DNA of 64,000 nucleotides, taken from NCBI GenBank assembly GCA_031423015.1, contig JANPER010000122.1, forward strand, positions 124,001 through 188,000, given 5' to 3'. Of the stretch, positions 34,413 through 43,000 are shown in pieces. The first letter of the stretch is position 1. Every line of letters begins with the position of its first letter. The notes beneath the pieces are model-generated. The model did not search any database. It was not told the DNA's origin and was given only the letters and a program-made list of their open reading frames with translations. Position numbers and translations under genes: made by a program. Origin of the DNA: DATGPD01 sp031423015 (GTDB lineage: Bacteria; Planctomycetota; UBA1135; UBA2386).

Positions 34413-37400
34413 TCAGACCAACTCCGGGTGGGGGTTGCGAATGCGCGCCAGGTAAGTCGTGCGCGGCTTCGTGTTGAGTTCCGACAGCATCGCGTAGTTG
34501 AGTGAGTGCGCCTTGAGCTTGGAGACTTGGCTGTCCTTGTCGACCAAGTTGCCGAACGTGATCGCCTGCGTGGGGCATGCCTGTTCGCAGGCGGTGACGA
34601 TGTCGCCGTCCTTGATCATGCGCTTCTCGCGCTTGGCCACGTTGCGCGCGCCCTCGATGCGCTGCACGCAGTAGGTGCACTTCTCCATCACGCCGCGGCT
34701 GCGCACCGTGACGTCGGGGTTCATCGCCATCTTCTCGGTCTCGGACTTGTTGCCCGTGAAGTCGAAGAAGTTGAAGCGCCGCACCTTGTAGGGGCAGTTG
34801 TTGTTGCAGTACCGCGTGCCGATGCAGCGGTTGTAGACCATGTCGTTCAGCCCCTCGGGGGTGTGCGTCGTGGCCGCCACCGGACACACCGCTTCGCACG
34901 GCGCGTTCTCGCACTGCATGCACGGCACCGGTTGGGCCACCATCTGTGGCTCAGCCGCGGCCGCGATCGTCTTGCTGTCCTCGACACCTTTGATCGAGCC
35001 CTCGTCGCGTTGGCCGATCGGCGCGGTGAAGTAGCGGTCGATGCGCAGCCAGTGCATCTCGCGACCTTTGCGCACCTGCGGCTTGCCGACCACGGGGATG
35101 TTGTTCTCCGCGATGCACGCGACGACGCAGGCGTTGCAACCCGTGCAACCGTTGAGGTCGATCGTCATGCCCCACTGGTAGGGGCCCTCGTAGTCACGCT
35201 CCTGCCACAGCGACTGGAGCAGGTCCTTCTCGGTCTTGCCCTTCACCTTGGCTTGCATGGCCAGCGGCGACATCGCCGGTGCAAACCCTGGATCGCTCTG
35301 GTAGCCCTTGTGAGTGACCTTGCCGGTCGCGTCCTTCAGGTCGGCGACCAGGTTCTCGCGATACAGCGCGCGACCCTCGATCGTGCCGTGATCCTGCGAC
35401 GTCGCCATCGGATAGACGGCGCCCGTCTTGCGCGCGCTGGCGCCGACCGCAAAACCCATCGCGTCGCTACTGCGCAGCTTGTAGGTGTCGAAACCGCTGC
35501 CCGCGGCCACCAGATGCGCCGTCGTGAGGTCGCGGCCGTAGCCCAACTCGACGGTGATCGACCAATCGGCGTGGCCCGGCGCGACCCAGGTCGCCATCTC
35601 GAGCTTCTTGCCGCCGACGGTGAGTTCGATCATCTCGCCGAGCGTCACGCCGAGCGCCTTGGCAGTGGCGAGACTCATCAGCGCCGCGTTGTCCCACGAC
35701 AACTTGGTGGTGGGGTGTGACACCTCTTGCAGCCACGCATTGTTGGCGTGGCGACCATCTTCGATGTGCGGATGCGGTTGGAACGTAACCTCGAGCGCGC
35801 TGGCACTGCCACTGCCGGGTTTGGCGACGGCAGCGATGGCCCGCGCCACGTCGGCGGCTCGCAGCGGCGGCGGCGCGACGCGTGCGGCAGCGCTGCCCGC
35901 GACCAAGCCATTGTGCAACGCCCGCTCGAAGAAGCGGTCGGAACCGTCTCCTGCCTGGCTGGGCGTGCGCCAAGTCTGACGCACCAGTTCGTTGCCCAAC
36001 ACCGTGGTGTGCGCGATGAGATTCGCCAACAGCTCGATGTCCGACAGTCCGTCGTAGAGCGGCGCGATGAGCGGCTGCACGATCGACGCCGTGCCGTCGT
36101 AGGCGAGCGCGTCGCCCCAGGCCTCGAGCGCGTGCGCTTGATTGACGTGCCAGGTGCAAGCCTTCGCGGTCTCGTCGAAGTGCTGGCCAAGGTGCACGCT
36201 GAACGGCACCTTGCCGAGCTGGTCCCGGAAGGCGAGATCAGCCGGGGCGGTGTAGACCGGGTTGGTGCCCATGCACACCAGGGCGCGCACCTCGCCACTC
36301 CCCATCGCCGCGGTGAGTTCACGCAGCGACGTGGCTTGATCGACCGCAAGCCCCGCCGGCGTCGCCGTGTAGTGCACCACGGCCCCGACGCTGCCGAGCA
36401 GCTCGTTGATCGCGTGCGCCGCGGCGTGCACGGCGGCGGGTTGGCGCGGGCCAACCGACACGAAGGCGCGGCCCTTGCTGGCCCACAGGTCCTTCGCCAA
36501 CACCGCGATCCAATTCTTGCCGCGCTGCGCGAAGGCGTGGTCCTTGTGCCCACGCAAGGCCTGCACGACCTCGCCATTCACGGCGTTCGCGGTAGCGCCA
36601 AGGTCCAAGAGCGCCGCGCCGAGCGCGAACACCGCCGCGCCGACGTCGCAGGCGCGCAGGCGGAAGCGATGGTCAGCGCTGCTGCCAGTCGGCGTGAAGC
36701 ACGGCTCGGCCACATACATGCGCGGCAACTCAGCCGTCGCGGCGGGCGCGCGGCGGCGTTCGCCCCAGGCGCGCGCATACACGAGCGCGGCAGGCCCGGC
36801 CGTGAGCAGGTCGTGATCGAAGCAGGCGACCACGTTGGCTTGCTTCAGGTCGTAGTGCACGTCGAGCGCTTGGCCGAAGGCCAGGCGGGAACCCGCGAGT
36901 TCGGCGTCGCGGTTGACCGGCGTGTACCAGTGGAAGCGCGCCTCGGGCAACACGTCCAGCACCTGCTTCACCATCGCGTGCAGCGTAGGTGAAGTGGTCG
37001 GCTCCGCGAGGATCGCGAGACCCTTGCCCCGCGCACCACCGAGCGCCGCGAGTTGGCCGTTCCACGCCGACATGAACGCGTCGCGCGTGCTCGCCGCGTG
37101 CACCTTGTTGGCAGCATCGACGCCCTGCGGCGTCTTCGAGCGCGCCGGGTCGTACAGGTTCAACAGCTCGCCGATCATCGGCACGCTCGACCCGCCGCGA
37201 CTCATCGGATGCTCGGGGTTGCCGGCGATCATCGTCGGCCGGCCGTCGTGGCTGGTTACCAGCGTGCCGAGGCCGTAGCCGCCGCTGACGTAGGTCGTCG
37301 CGTAATGCTCGGCGCGCCCCGGCACCACGCCCTCAGGACGCTTGGCGAACGGCAGGATCTTGGTGTAGGGCTTGCGGCAGCTGGTGAGGCCGGCGAGCGC

Positions 37401-37595
37401 CACCGACGCCGCGACCACACCCATGAACTTGCGGCGCGACACCGAATCGGGCGGCAGATCGGCGCCGTCCTCGAACTCCTGCTTCAGCCAGCGCTGGTAG
37501 TCCTCGGCGCCGGCCAGCTGCTCCAAGCTGCGCCAGTAGGGATCCGGCGCTTGCGGAGAAACAGCGGGGGGCAGGGCAGTCTGGACGTCGGTCAT
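34413..37595 (-). CDS. actB: Alternative Complex III iron-sulfur/molybdopterin-like subunit ActB
   Basis: 1060 residues, the large subunit that fuses a molybdopterin-oxidoreductase-like region (no molybdenum in the family) to a four-cluster iron-sulfur domain. The N-terminus has a Tat-type SRRKFMG (Arg54-Arg55) and LTSC at Cys73, resembling a Tat lipoprotein. The iron-sulfur Cys sets are at about 815-826 (NGCTGCNACVVAC), 890-930 (VPCMQCENAPCEAVCP, YNRCIGTRYCNNNCP) and 968-1000 (EKCTYCVQR, CEQACPTQA). Electrons from the quinol subunits pass through these clusters. ATG at 37595 overlaps actA by 4 nt; the frame to 37889 is inside actA. Confidence 0.97.
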   Translation of the reverse strand: MTDVQTALPPAVSPQAPDPYWRSLEQLAGAEDYQRWLKQEFEDGADLPPDSVSRRKFMGVVAASVALAGLTSCRKPYTKILPFAKRPEGVVPGRAEHYATTYVSGGYGLGTLVTSHDGRPTMIAGNPEHPMSRGGSSVPMIGELLNLYDPARSKTPQGVDAANKVHAASTRDAFMSAWNGQLAALGGARGKGLAILAEPTTSPTLHAMVKQVLDVLPEARFHWYTPVNRDAELAGSRLAFGQALDVHYDLKQANVVACFDHDLLTAGPAALVYARAWGERRRAPAATAELPRMYVAEPCFTPTGSSADHRFRLRACDVGAAVFALGAALLDLGATANAVNGEVVQALRGHKDHAFAQRGKNWIAVLAKDLWASKGRAFVSVGPRQPAAVHAAAHAINELLGSVGAVVHYTATPAGLAVDQATSLRELTAAMGSGEVRALVCMGTNPVYTAPADLAFRDQLGKVPFSVHLGQHFDETAKACTWHVNQAHALEAWGDALAYDGTASIVQPLIAPLYDGLSDIELLANLIAHTTVLGNELVRQTWRTPSQAGDGSDRFFERALHNGLVAGSAAARVAPPPLRAADVARAIAAVAKPGSGSASALEVTFQPHPHIEDGRHANNAWLQEVSHPTTKLSWDNAALMSLATAKALGVTLGEMIELTVGGKKLEMATWVAPGHADWSITVELGYGRDLTTAHLVAAGSGFDTYKLRSSDAMGFAVGASARKTGAVYPMATSQDHGTIEGRALYRENLVADLKDATGKVTHKGYQSDPGFAPAMSPLAMQAKVKGKTEKDLLQSLWQERDYEGPYQWGMTIDLNGCTGCNACVVACIAENNIPVVGKPQVRKGREMHWLRIDRYFTAPIGQRDEGSIKGVEDSKTIAAAAEPQMVAQPVPCMQCENAPCEAVCPVAATTHTPEGLNDMVYNRCIGTRYCNNNCPYKVRRFNFFDFTGNKSETEKMAMNPDVTVRSRGVMEKCTYCVQRIEGARNVAKREKRMIKDGDIVTACEQACPTQAITFGNLVDKDSQVSKLKAHSLNYAMLSELNTKPRTTYLARIRNPHPELV

Positions 37596-38230
37596 CGATG
37601 GCACCCCGAGCAGTGGGTCGGCGGGTTGATGTTCTTCTCTTGCTTGAGCCGCAGCCCCTCGGCCAGCGTGTGCACGTAGTCCATGTTGGTCACCTCGGCG
37701 GTCGGCCGCAGGTGGTTCTCCGGCTCGCGGTGGCACTCGAGACACCAACCCATCGACAGAGGCTCGGCTTGACGCACGACGTCCATCTTGTCCACGCGAC
37801 CGTGGCAGCTCACGCAGCCGACGCCGGCGCGTAGGTGCGCCTCGTGGTTGAAGTAGGCGTATTGCGGCAGCATGTGCACCTTGATCCACGGGATCGGCGA
37901 GTTGTTGGCCACCGACTTGCGTACCGCCTCCAGGTTGGGGCTGTCCTTCTTCACCTGCGCATGGCAGTTCATGCAGGTGTTGGTGTCGGGCACCGACGCG
38001 TGCGCGCTCCGCTCGACGTTTTGGTGGCAGTAGCGGCAGTCGATCCCCAGCAAGCCCGCGTGGAGCTTGTGGCTATAGTGGAGGGGCTGCTCCGGCGCAT
38101 ACCCAACGTCTGTGTGGCGGGGCGAGAACCAGAAGCCGATGACGAAAGTCACAGCGCCGCCGCCCGCGAGCACGAGCGCGCCGATGATCTGCGGCAGTCG
38201 GTTGGTCCACTTGGGGAACAGCAGGGTCAA
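37592..38230 (-). CDS. actA: Alternative Complex III pentahaem cytochrome c ActA
   Basis: 212 residues with five CxxCH haem motifs (CRYCH, CMNCH, CVSCH, CLECH, CSGCH). An N-terminal membrane helix (IIGALVLAGGGAVTFVIGFWF) is present. The start is TTG at 38230, supported by a strong GGAGG 7 nt upstream; no better ATG is present. ActA is the multihaem wire of ACIII. It is the first gene of the operon, with 220 nt of upstream sequence in which I could not find a convincing promoter. Confidence 0.96.
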   Translation of the reverse strand: MTLLFPKWTNRLPQIIGALVLAGGGAVTFVIGFWFSPRHTDVGYAPEQPLHYSHKLHAGLLGIDCRYCHQNVERSAHASVPDTNTCMNCHAQVKKDSPNLEAVRKSVANNSPIPWIKVHMLPQYAYFNHEAHLRAGVGCVSCHGRVDKMDVVRQAEPLSMGWCLECHREPENHLRPTAEVTNMDYVHTLAEGLRLKQEKNINPPTHCSGCHR

Positions 38231-38450
38231 GGCTCTGCCTCCAGAGGAAGAGATGAACGGACAGCAGACTGGCCCTTAGCCGAGCGGAAACCCTCGCGGC
38301 GTAAGGTTTTACAGACTGTTGTCAGAGAGCAGCGGAACAGTCCGCCCGCAGCAAGGATGCGGATCTACAAGATCGCCCCGTCCGGCGCAATTTCAGTCTT
38401 GAAAGAAGTCGCGAAGTCGCCGGGGGACATCGGCCCAACGCCGCGAGGGG

Positions 38451-39605
38451 TTACTTGGCGAGGCCGATGAGCGTGGCGACGAACTCCTCGATCACGGGCG
38501 TCGCCAAGGCGTGCGCCTTCTCGTTGCCGTGCATGTCGGAGGGGTCGACCCACAACTCGTCGGCGCGTTGACCATGGAACGTCGCGAGCAGATCTAGGGT
38601 GGCAATTGCCTCGGCTTGGCACAACTCGGCGACGACGCGGTGCAGGGTGCGGAACGGATAGTGCTCGTCGTGACCGAGGTTCTGGAACAACGGCCAGACC
38701 ACCACGCCCAACGCGATGTGCCGCGCCTGACACCAGTCCCGCATCGCACGCATGGCCGCCTGCGGGTTGCCCGACGGCCAAAACAGGTCCGGCGTCTCGC
38801 CCTTGGTCGCATACCAGGGGTCGCCGACGGGGAAGCTCAGGAGCAGTTGACCCCAATCGACGGACGGGTCGAGATCGAAGCGGCGGCGGAACGTCACGAC
38901 GGTGTCGAGGAGCCGCAGCAGGTGCAGGGGGTATGAGCGTCTCCCACTCGCCTTGGGCGACTCCAGAGCCACCGTGTTGGGCATCAAAGCGACGTCATTG
39001 AGACATATGGAGACAATGACCACGTCTGGCTCCAGTCGCACGAATCGGTCCCTTAGTGCCCACCAGTACTCATCTATGTAAAGTGCGCCAGCCGCTCCAC
39101 AATTCACTGTAGATATGTCCTGGCCAGTCGATCTCTTTCGCAGGCCGGCTTCGATGCCGCGCACCCAGGTGGCCTCCTCCGATACGCCCCAGCCAAACGT
39201 GAAGGAGTCGCCGATGCACGCGATCCGGCGGGTGCCTGGCGGCTTCGCCCAGCCAAGATCCTTGCGATCCCGCAGACCGAGTTCGTTGATATCGACGCGC
39301 GCACAGCCACGGTCGTCCATGTAAGGCCGGCTACCACCGCGATAACAGATATAGAACACCAACCCCGGTGTCCATGTGGCGCGGCCCCGCGGCAGGCCGG
39401 GTTCGATCACCAAGCCTCGCTCGCGCGCACCCGAATACTCGATGCGCCGTCGGTCGCTGTCTTCGAAGTAACTCTCATACGTCGCACGCCCGGCCAACGG
39501 ATCGACGATTCTCACCACCACCTCGGCAGCGCCGACCGCCAGCGCCAGGCCGACGGCCAGCGCACACACGCGAACCAGCACGCGACATCGGGGTCGTTGA
39601 GTCAC
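38451..39605 (-). CDS. SGNH/GDSL-like hydrolase, membrane-anchored or secreted
   Basis: 384 residues. An N-terminal hydrophobic segment (VCALAVGLALAVGAAEVVVRIV) anchors or exports it. The SGNH blocks are present: IGDSFTFGWGVS with the nucleophile Ser, VNCGAAG (block II Gly), SICLNDV (block III Asn) and WVDPSDMHGNEKAH (block V Asp-x2-His). This suggests an acetyl or acyl esterase on sugars or lipids. Start is GTG at 39605. Located across a hairpin-rich divergent region from the helicase; similar SGNH proteins are often neighbours of carbamoyltransferase-SxtJ-DUF5989 clusters such as that at 46178. Confidence 0.9.
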   Translation of the reverse strand: MTQRPRCRVLVRVCALAVGLALAVGAAEVVVRIVDPLAGRATYESYFEDSDRRRIEYSGARERGLVIEPGLPRGRATWTPGLVFYICYRGGSRPYMDDRGCARVDINELGLRDRKDLGWAKPPGTRRIACIGDSFTFGWGVSEEATWVRGIEAGLRKRSTGQDISTVNCGAAGALYIDEYWWALRDRFVRLEPDVVIVSICLNDVALMPNTVALESPKASGRRSYPLHLLRLLDTVVTFRRRFDLDPSVDWGQLLLSFPVGDPWYATKGETPDLFWPSGNPQAAMRAMRDWCQARHIALGVVVWPLFQNLGHDEHYPFRTLHRVVAELCQAEAIATLDLLATFHGQRADELWVDPSDMHGNEKAHALATPVIEEFVATLIGLAK

Positions 39606-39664
39606 AGGGGGCTCACGGTGCGGCCGCAGCGACTCGCGGTCAAGACTGCCGCAGAACCCGCGCC

Positions 39665-39784
39665 CTCAGAGCCTGAGCAACAATCTGCTCAGGCCCTGAG
39701 TTCCTTGCTGGTGGGGGAGGCGGACCCTCCCCCACGCCGGCCGCGACACGCGGCCTCCCCCTCCTCGGCGCCTGATGGGCGCCG
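39665..39784. repeat. Cluster of four tandem hairpins
   Basis: (1) 39665-39700, CTCAG-A-GCCTGAGCA pairing with TGCTCAGGC-C-CTGAG around the loop ACAATC, one mismatch. (2) 39711-39735, a 10-bp stem GTGGGGGAGG / CCTCCCCCAC with loop CGGAC. (3) 39739-39755, GGCCGCG-ACA-CGCGGCC. (4) 39766-39784, CGGCGCC-TGATG-GGCGCCG. None is followed by a U-tract. In a divergent gap they do not fit ordinary terminators. They could be a structured leader or small RNA, a chromatin-like feature, or a remnant of a repeat family. Confidence 0.75.
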
Positions 39785-39958
39785 GGCGTCTATGGCGAGT
39801 CGATTTCTTGCTCGCGCTCTCAGCGTGTCGGACGCCGAACCTTCACCCTAGGAGTCCGCGCCACGGGACGAAACGTGCATCACCGAACACCGAATCTCAT
39901 CGCGCGAGGCCGGCCTGAAACACGAGATGCGACACTTGGTGGCTGCCGTTTTGTCCGA

Positions 39959-39988
39959 TTGCCTTCCCGTGACGCAGACTCCTAGACT
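39959..39988 (+). promoter_or_regulatory. Candidate promoter for the helicase-nuclease gene
   Basis: TTGCCT, 18 nt, TAGACT, then GCGCGGCC; ATG 27 nt further. Resembles the 16313-16341 candidate (TTGCCG/17/TAGAGTGCGGGGC). Confidence 0.4.
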
Positions 39989-40014
39989 GCGCGGCCCCTC
40001 CCCCTACGACAGGC

Positions 40015-43000
40015 ATGACCCAGCCCACAGTCACCGCCAGCCCGGCCAAGGTGGTCCTCGAACTCGAGGCCGACGCCCGGTTGCACTACGCGTTGCAGCA
40101 AAGCGGCGTCGGGGTCGTCAAGCGTCTGACGGTGCGCAACGAAGGGGCGGTGGACTTGGCCTCGATCGAAGTGCTGGCTCAACTCGGCGCTGCCCAGCCA
40201 CACGCATGGCGTGGGCAGATCGAGGTGCTGCGGGCCGGCGAGGCACACAACTTCGCCGATGTCGATCTGGGGCTCGACATCGCGGCCCTGCGCCAGCAGG
40301 ACCAGCGCCTACGCACCGCGCTTCGGGTCACCGCGCGCTCGGGCGAGACCGCCTTGGCGACGATCGAACGCCCGATCGACCTGTTTCCACTGGGCGAGTG
40401 GCCAGGCCTCGAGTCGCTGCCCGAGTTGTTGGCTGCGTTCGTGCAGCCTGACGACCCATCGATCGCCGATCTGCTGGCGCGCGCCTTGGTGCACCTGCGC
40501 GCCGCGAGCGACGCGACCAACGCCTGGCCCCCGGCCTTCAACGGTTACCAGACGCGCGACCCACAGCACGTCTTGGCGATGGCGGAAGCGCTCCATCTGG
40601 CCCTGCGCGACCTCGGTATTCGAGCGCCCGACGCACCGGGCAGTCCGCCGGCCAGTCCGCCGGCTGACGGGGGCAGGGTCAGCTTCCCCGCCGAGATCGC
40701 GCGCGCGCGGCGCGCCAACGGCCTGGATCTCGCGCTGTTCTACGCCGCCGCCCTCGAGCAGGCCGGCCTGCATGCGCTCGTGGTGCTCGCCGACCAGCAC
40801 GCGTTCGCCGGGTGCTGGCTGAGCGACGACACGTTCCAGGAAGCGGCCGGCGAGGATGGCTTGCGCCTGCGCAAGCGCGTCGATCTCGACGAGATCTGCG
40901 TCGTCGACCCCACGCTCGCCACCGTGCAAGGCGCCGCCGACTTCGCCCATGCCCGCACCGCGGCGCGGCAGCGACTCACCGACCTCGATGGCTTTCGCAC
41001 GGTGATCGACGTGGCGCGCGCCCGCCGCTTCGGCTTTGCCCCGTTGCCCGCTCCAAGCCTGCCGGGCCCCGCGGCGGCACCCGGCGCGACGGTCGTCGAG
41101 CCAAACGACGCAGCGGCGCCAACGCCCTCGCCGCAGACGCCGGGCCCGACCCCGTCGACACTCCCGCCAGAGACCCCCGCGACGCGCCTCGATCGCTGGC
41201 GGCGCAAGCTGCTCGACCTCAGCCTGCGCAATCGTCTGATCAACTTCAAGGCGACCAAGCTGGCGCTGCGCTTGGCGCACGAAGACCTCAGCGGACTCGA
41301 AGACGCACTGGCCAGCGGCGCCGACTTCGTCTTGCGGCCCGCGCCCGAGCACGACGCCACAAGGCGGCCGCGCCAACCTGGCGAGCCGACCGACGAGTCC
41401 GCGCGGCGCGCGACGTTCTTTGCCAGTGAGCTGGGGCAGCGCCGGATCTGCACGACCCTGCAAAAGGATGAACTCGACGCCCGCCTGCTCGACCTGTGGC
41501 GACACGCCAAGGTGGCGCGCGAGGAGTCTGGCGCAAACGTGGTGTTCTTGGCGCTCGGCAGTCTGCGTTGGTTCGAGGCGCCGGGCAGCAAGGAAGCGCG
41601 GCAGGCGCCGATCCTGTTGTTGCCGCTCGACATCGAACGCATCTCGGCACGCGAGGGCTTTCGCGTTCGGCTGGGCGAGAACGACGCCCGCGTCAACGTC
41701 ACGCTGCTGGAGAAGCTCACGCTCGAGTTCCAGCTCGACGTCACGGGGCTCGACGAGTTGCTCGAAGACGACAACGGCCTCGACGTGCGCGCCGTGCTGC
41801 AACGCTTCCGACGCGCGGTGCGCGACATCGACCGCTGGGACGTGGTCGACGACGCCTGGATCGCGCCGTTCTCGTTCTCGAAGTTCTTGATGTGGCGCGA
41901 CCTGCAAGAACAGAAGGACGCCTTGCTCCAGAGTCCGGTGCTACGCCACCTGGTCGAGCGACCCGGTCAGCCGTTCGCCCCCGAAGCCACGTTCCCCGAC
42001 GCGGCACAGCTCGATATCACGCAGCTGCCACAGGACACGTTCTTGCCGCTCGACGCCGACAGCTCGCAGCTCGCTGCCGTCATCGCGGCGGCCAGCGGCC
42101 GCAGCTTCGTGCTCGAAGGTCCACCCGGCACCGGCAAGTCGCAGACGATCGCCAATCTGATCGCGCAGTGCTTGGCGCAGGGCAAGCGTGTGCTGTTCGT
42201 CGCCGAGAAGATGGCGGCACTCGAAGTGGTGCACAAGCGGCTCGACAAGGTCGGGCTCGGGCCGTTCTGTCTGGAGCTGCACAGCAAGGAGAGCCGCAAG
42301 CGTGCGGTGCTCGACTCGATGCAGAAAGCGCTCGACGTCGTTGCGGCGCGCGAACCACAGGACTGGCAGAAGGCGGCCGAACAACTGAGCGAGACGCGCG
42401 GTGTGCTCAACGCCTACGTGCGCGCGATGCACGCGCCGCGGCCATCGGGGGAGAGTGTGTTCCAAGTGACCTCGGCGCTGATCGGCCTGCAAAAAGCCGT
42501 GCGCGTGCCGTTGGCGATCGCCCACGTCGAGCAGATCGATCCCGCGTGGACGCAGACGCGGCGTGAGGTGGTCGACGTGCTGCGTGCCGCGGCAACAGAT
42601 CTCGGTGCGCTGCCAACGCATCCTTTGCGCGCCGTGCAGCGCAGCCGATGGGAGACGACGTTGCCCGACCGGGCCGCAAAGGCGTTGGCGACGGCGCAGG
42701 CCAAGGCGAGCGCGCTGGCACAAGCATGTGCCGGGGCGCACGAGGTGCTCGGCGTCGATGCGCGCCGGCTGACCCAACAGGCGTTCGCCGCGTTGGAAGC
42801 GCTCGTCGGCCAACTGCTGGCGACGCCGGGCGCGGCCGACGCGCTGCTGACCGAACCAGGCTTCGATGACCTACGCGCGCAGCTGCTCGCGACCGTGGAG
42901 GCCGTGCGGCAGAAGGACCTGCTGCGCGAGCGCGTGCGCGAGACCTTCGCCGACAGCGCCCTGAGCCTCGATCTCGAAGACCTGCGCCAACGGCTGCGCG

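Larger units (their letters stand above)
39606..40014. other. Divergent intergenic region, 409 bp, with hairpin cluster
   Basis: Separates SGNH hydrolase (minus) and helicase (plus) starts. The first half holds four consecutive hairpins (39665-39784, separately listed). A candidate promoter for the helicase is at 39959-39988. I find no credible small ORF. Confidence 0.7.

Noticed and set aside
34506..35720. 404-residue open frame on the plus strand opposite actB
   Set aside because: Same reason; it lies inside the iron-sulfur-domain half of actB and has unnatural composition.
38231..38450. Sigma-70 promoter for the respiratory operon
   Set aside because: CTGACA is present on the minus strand, but nothing near a -10 box stands at 16-18 nt; I could not support a promoter.
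40640..40668. Tandem AGTCCGCCGGC sequence
   Set aside because: Lies in the helicase gene and codes for a short Ser-Pro-Pro-Ala repeat.
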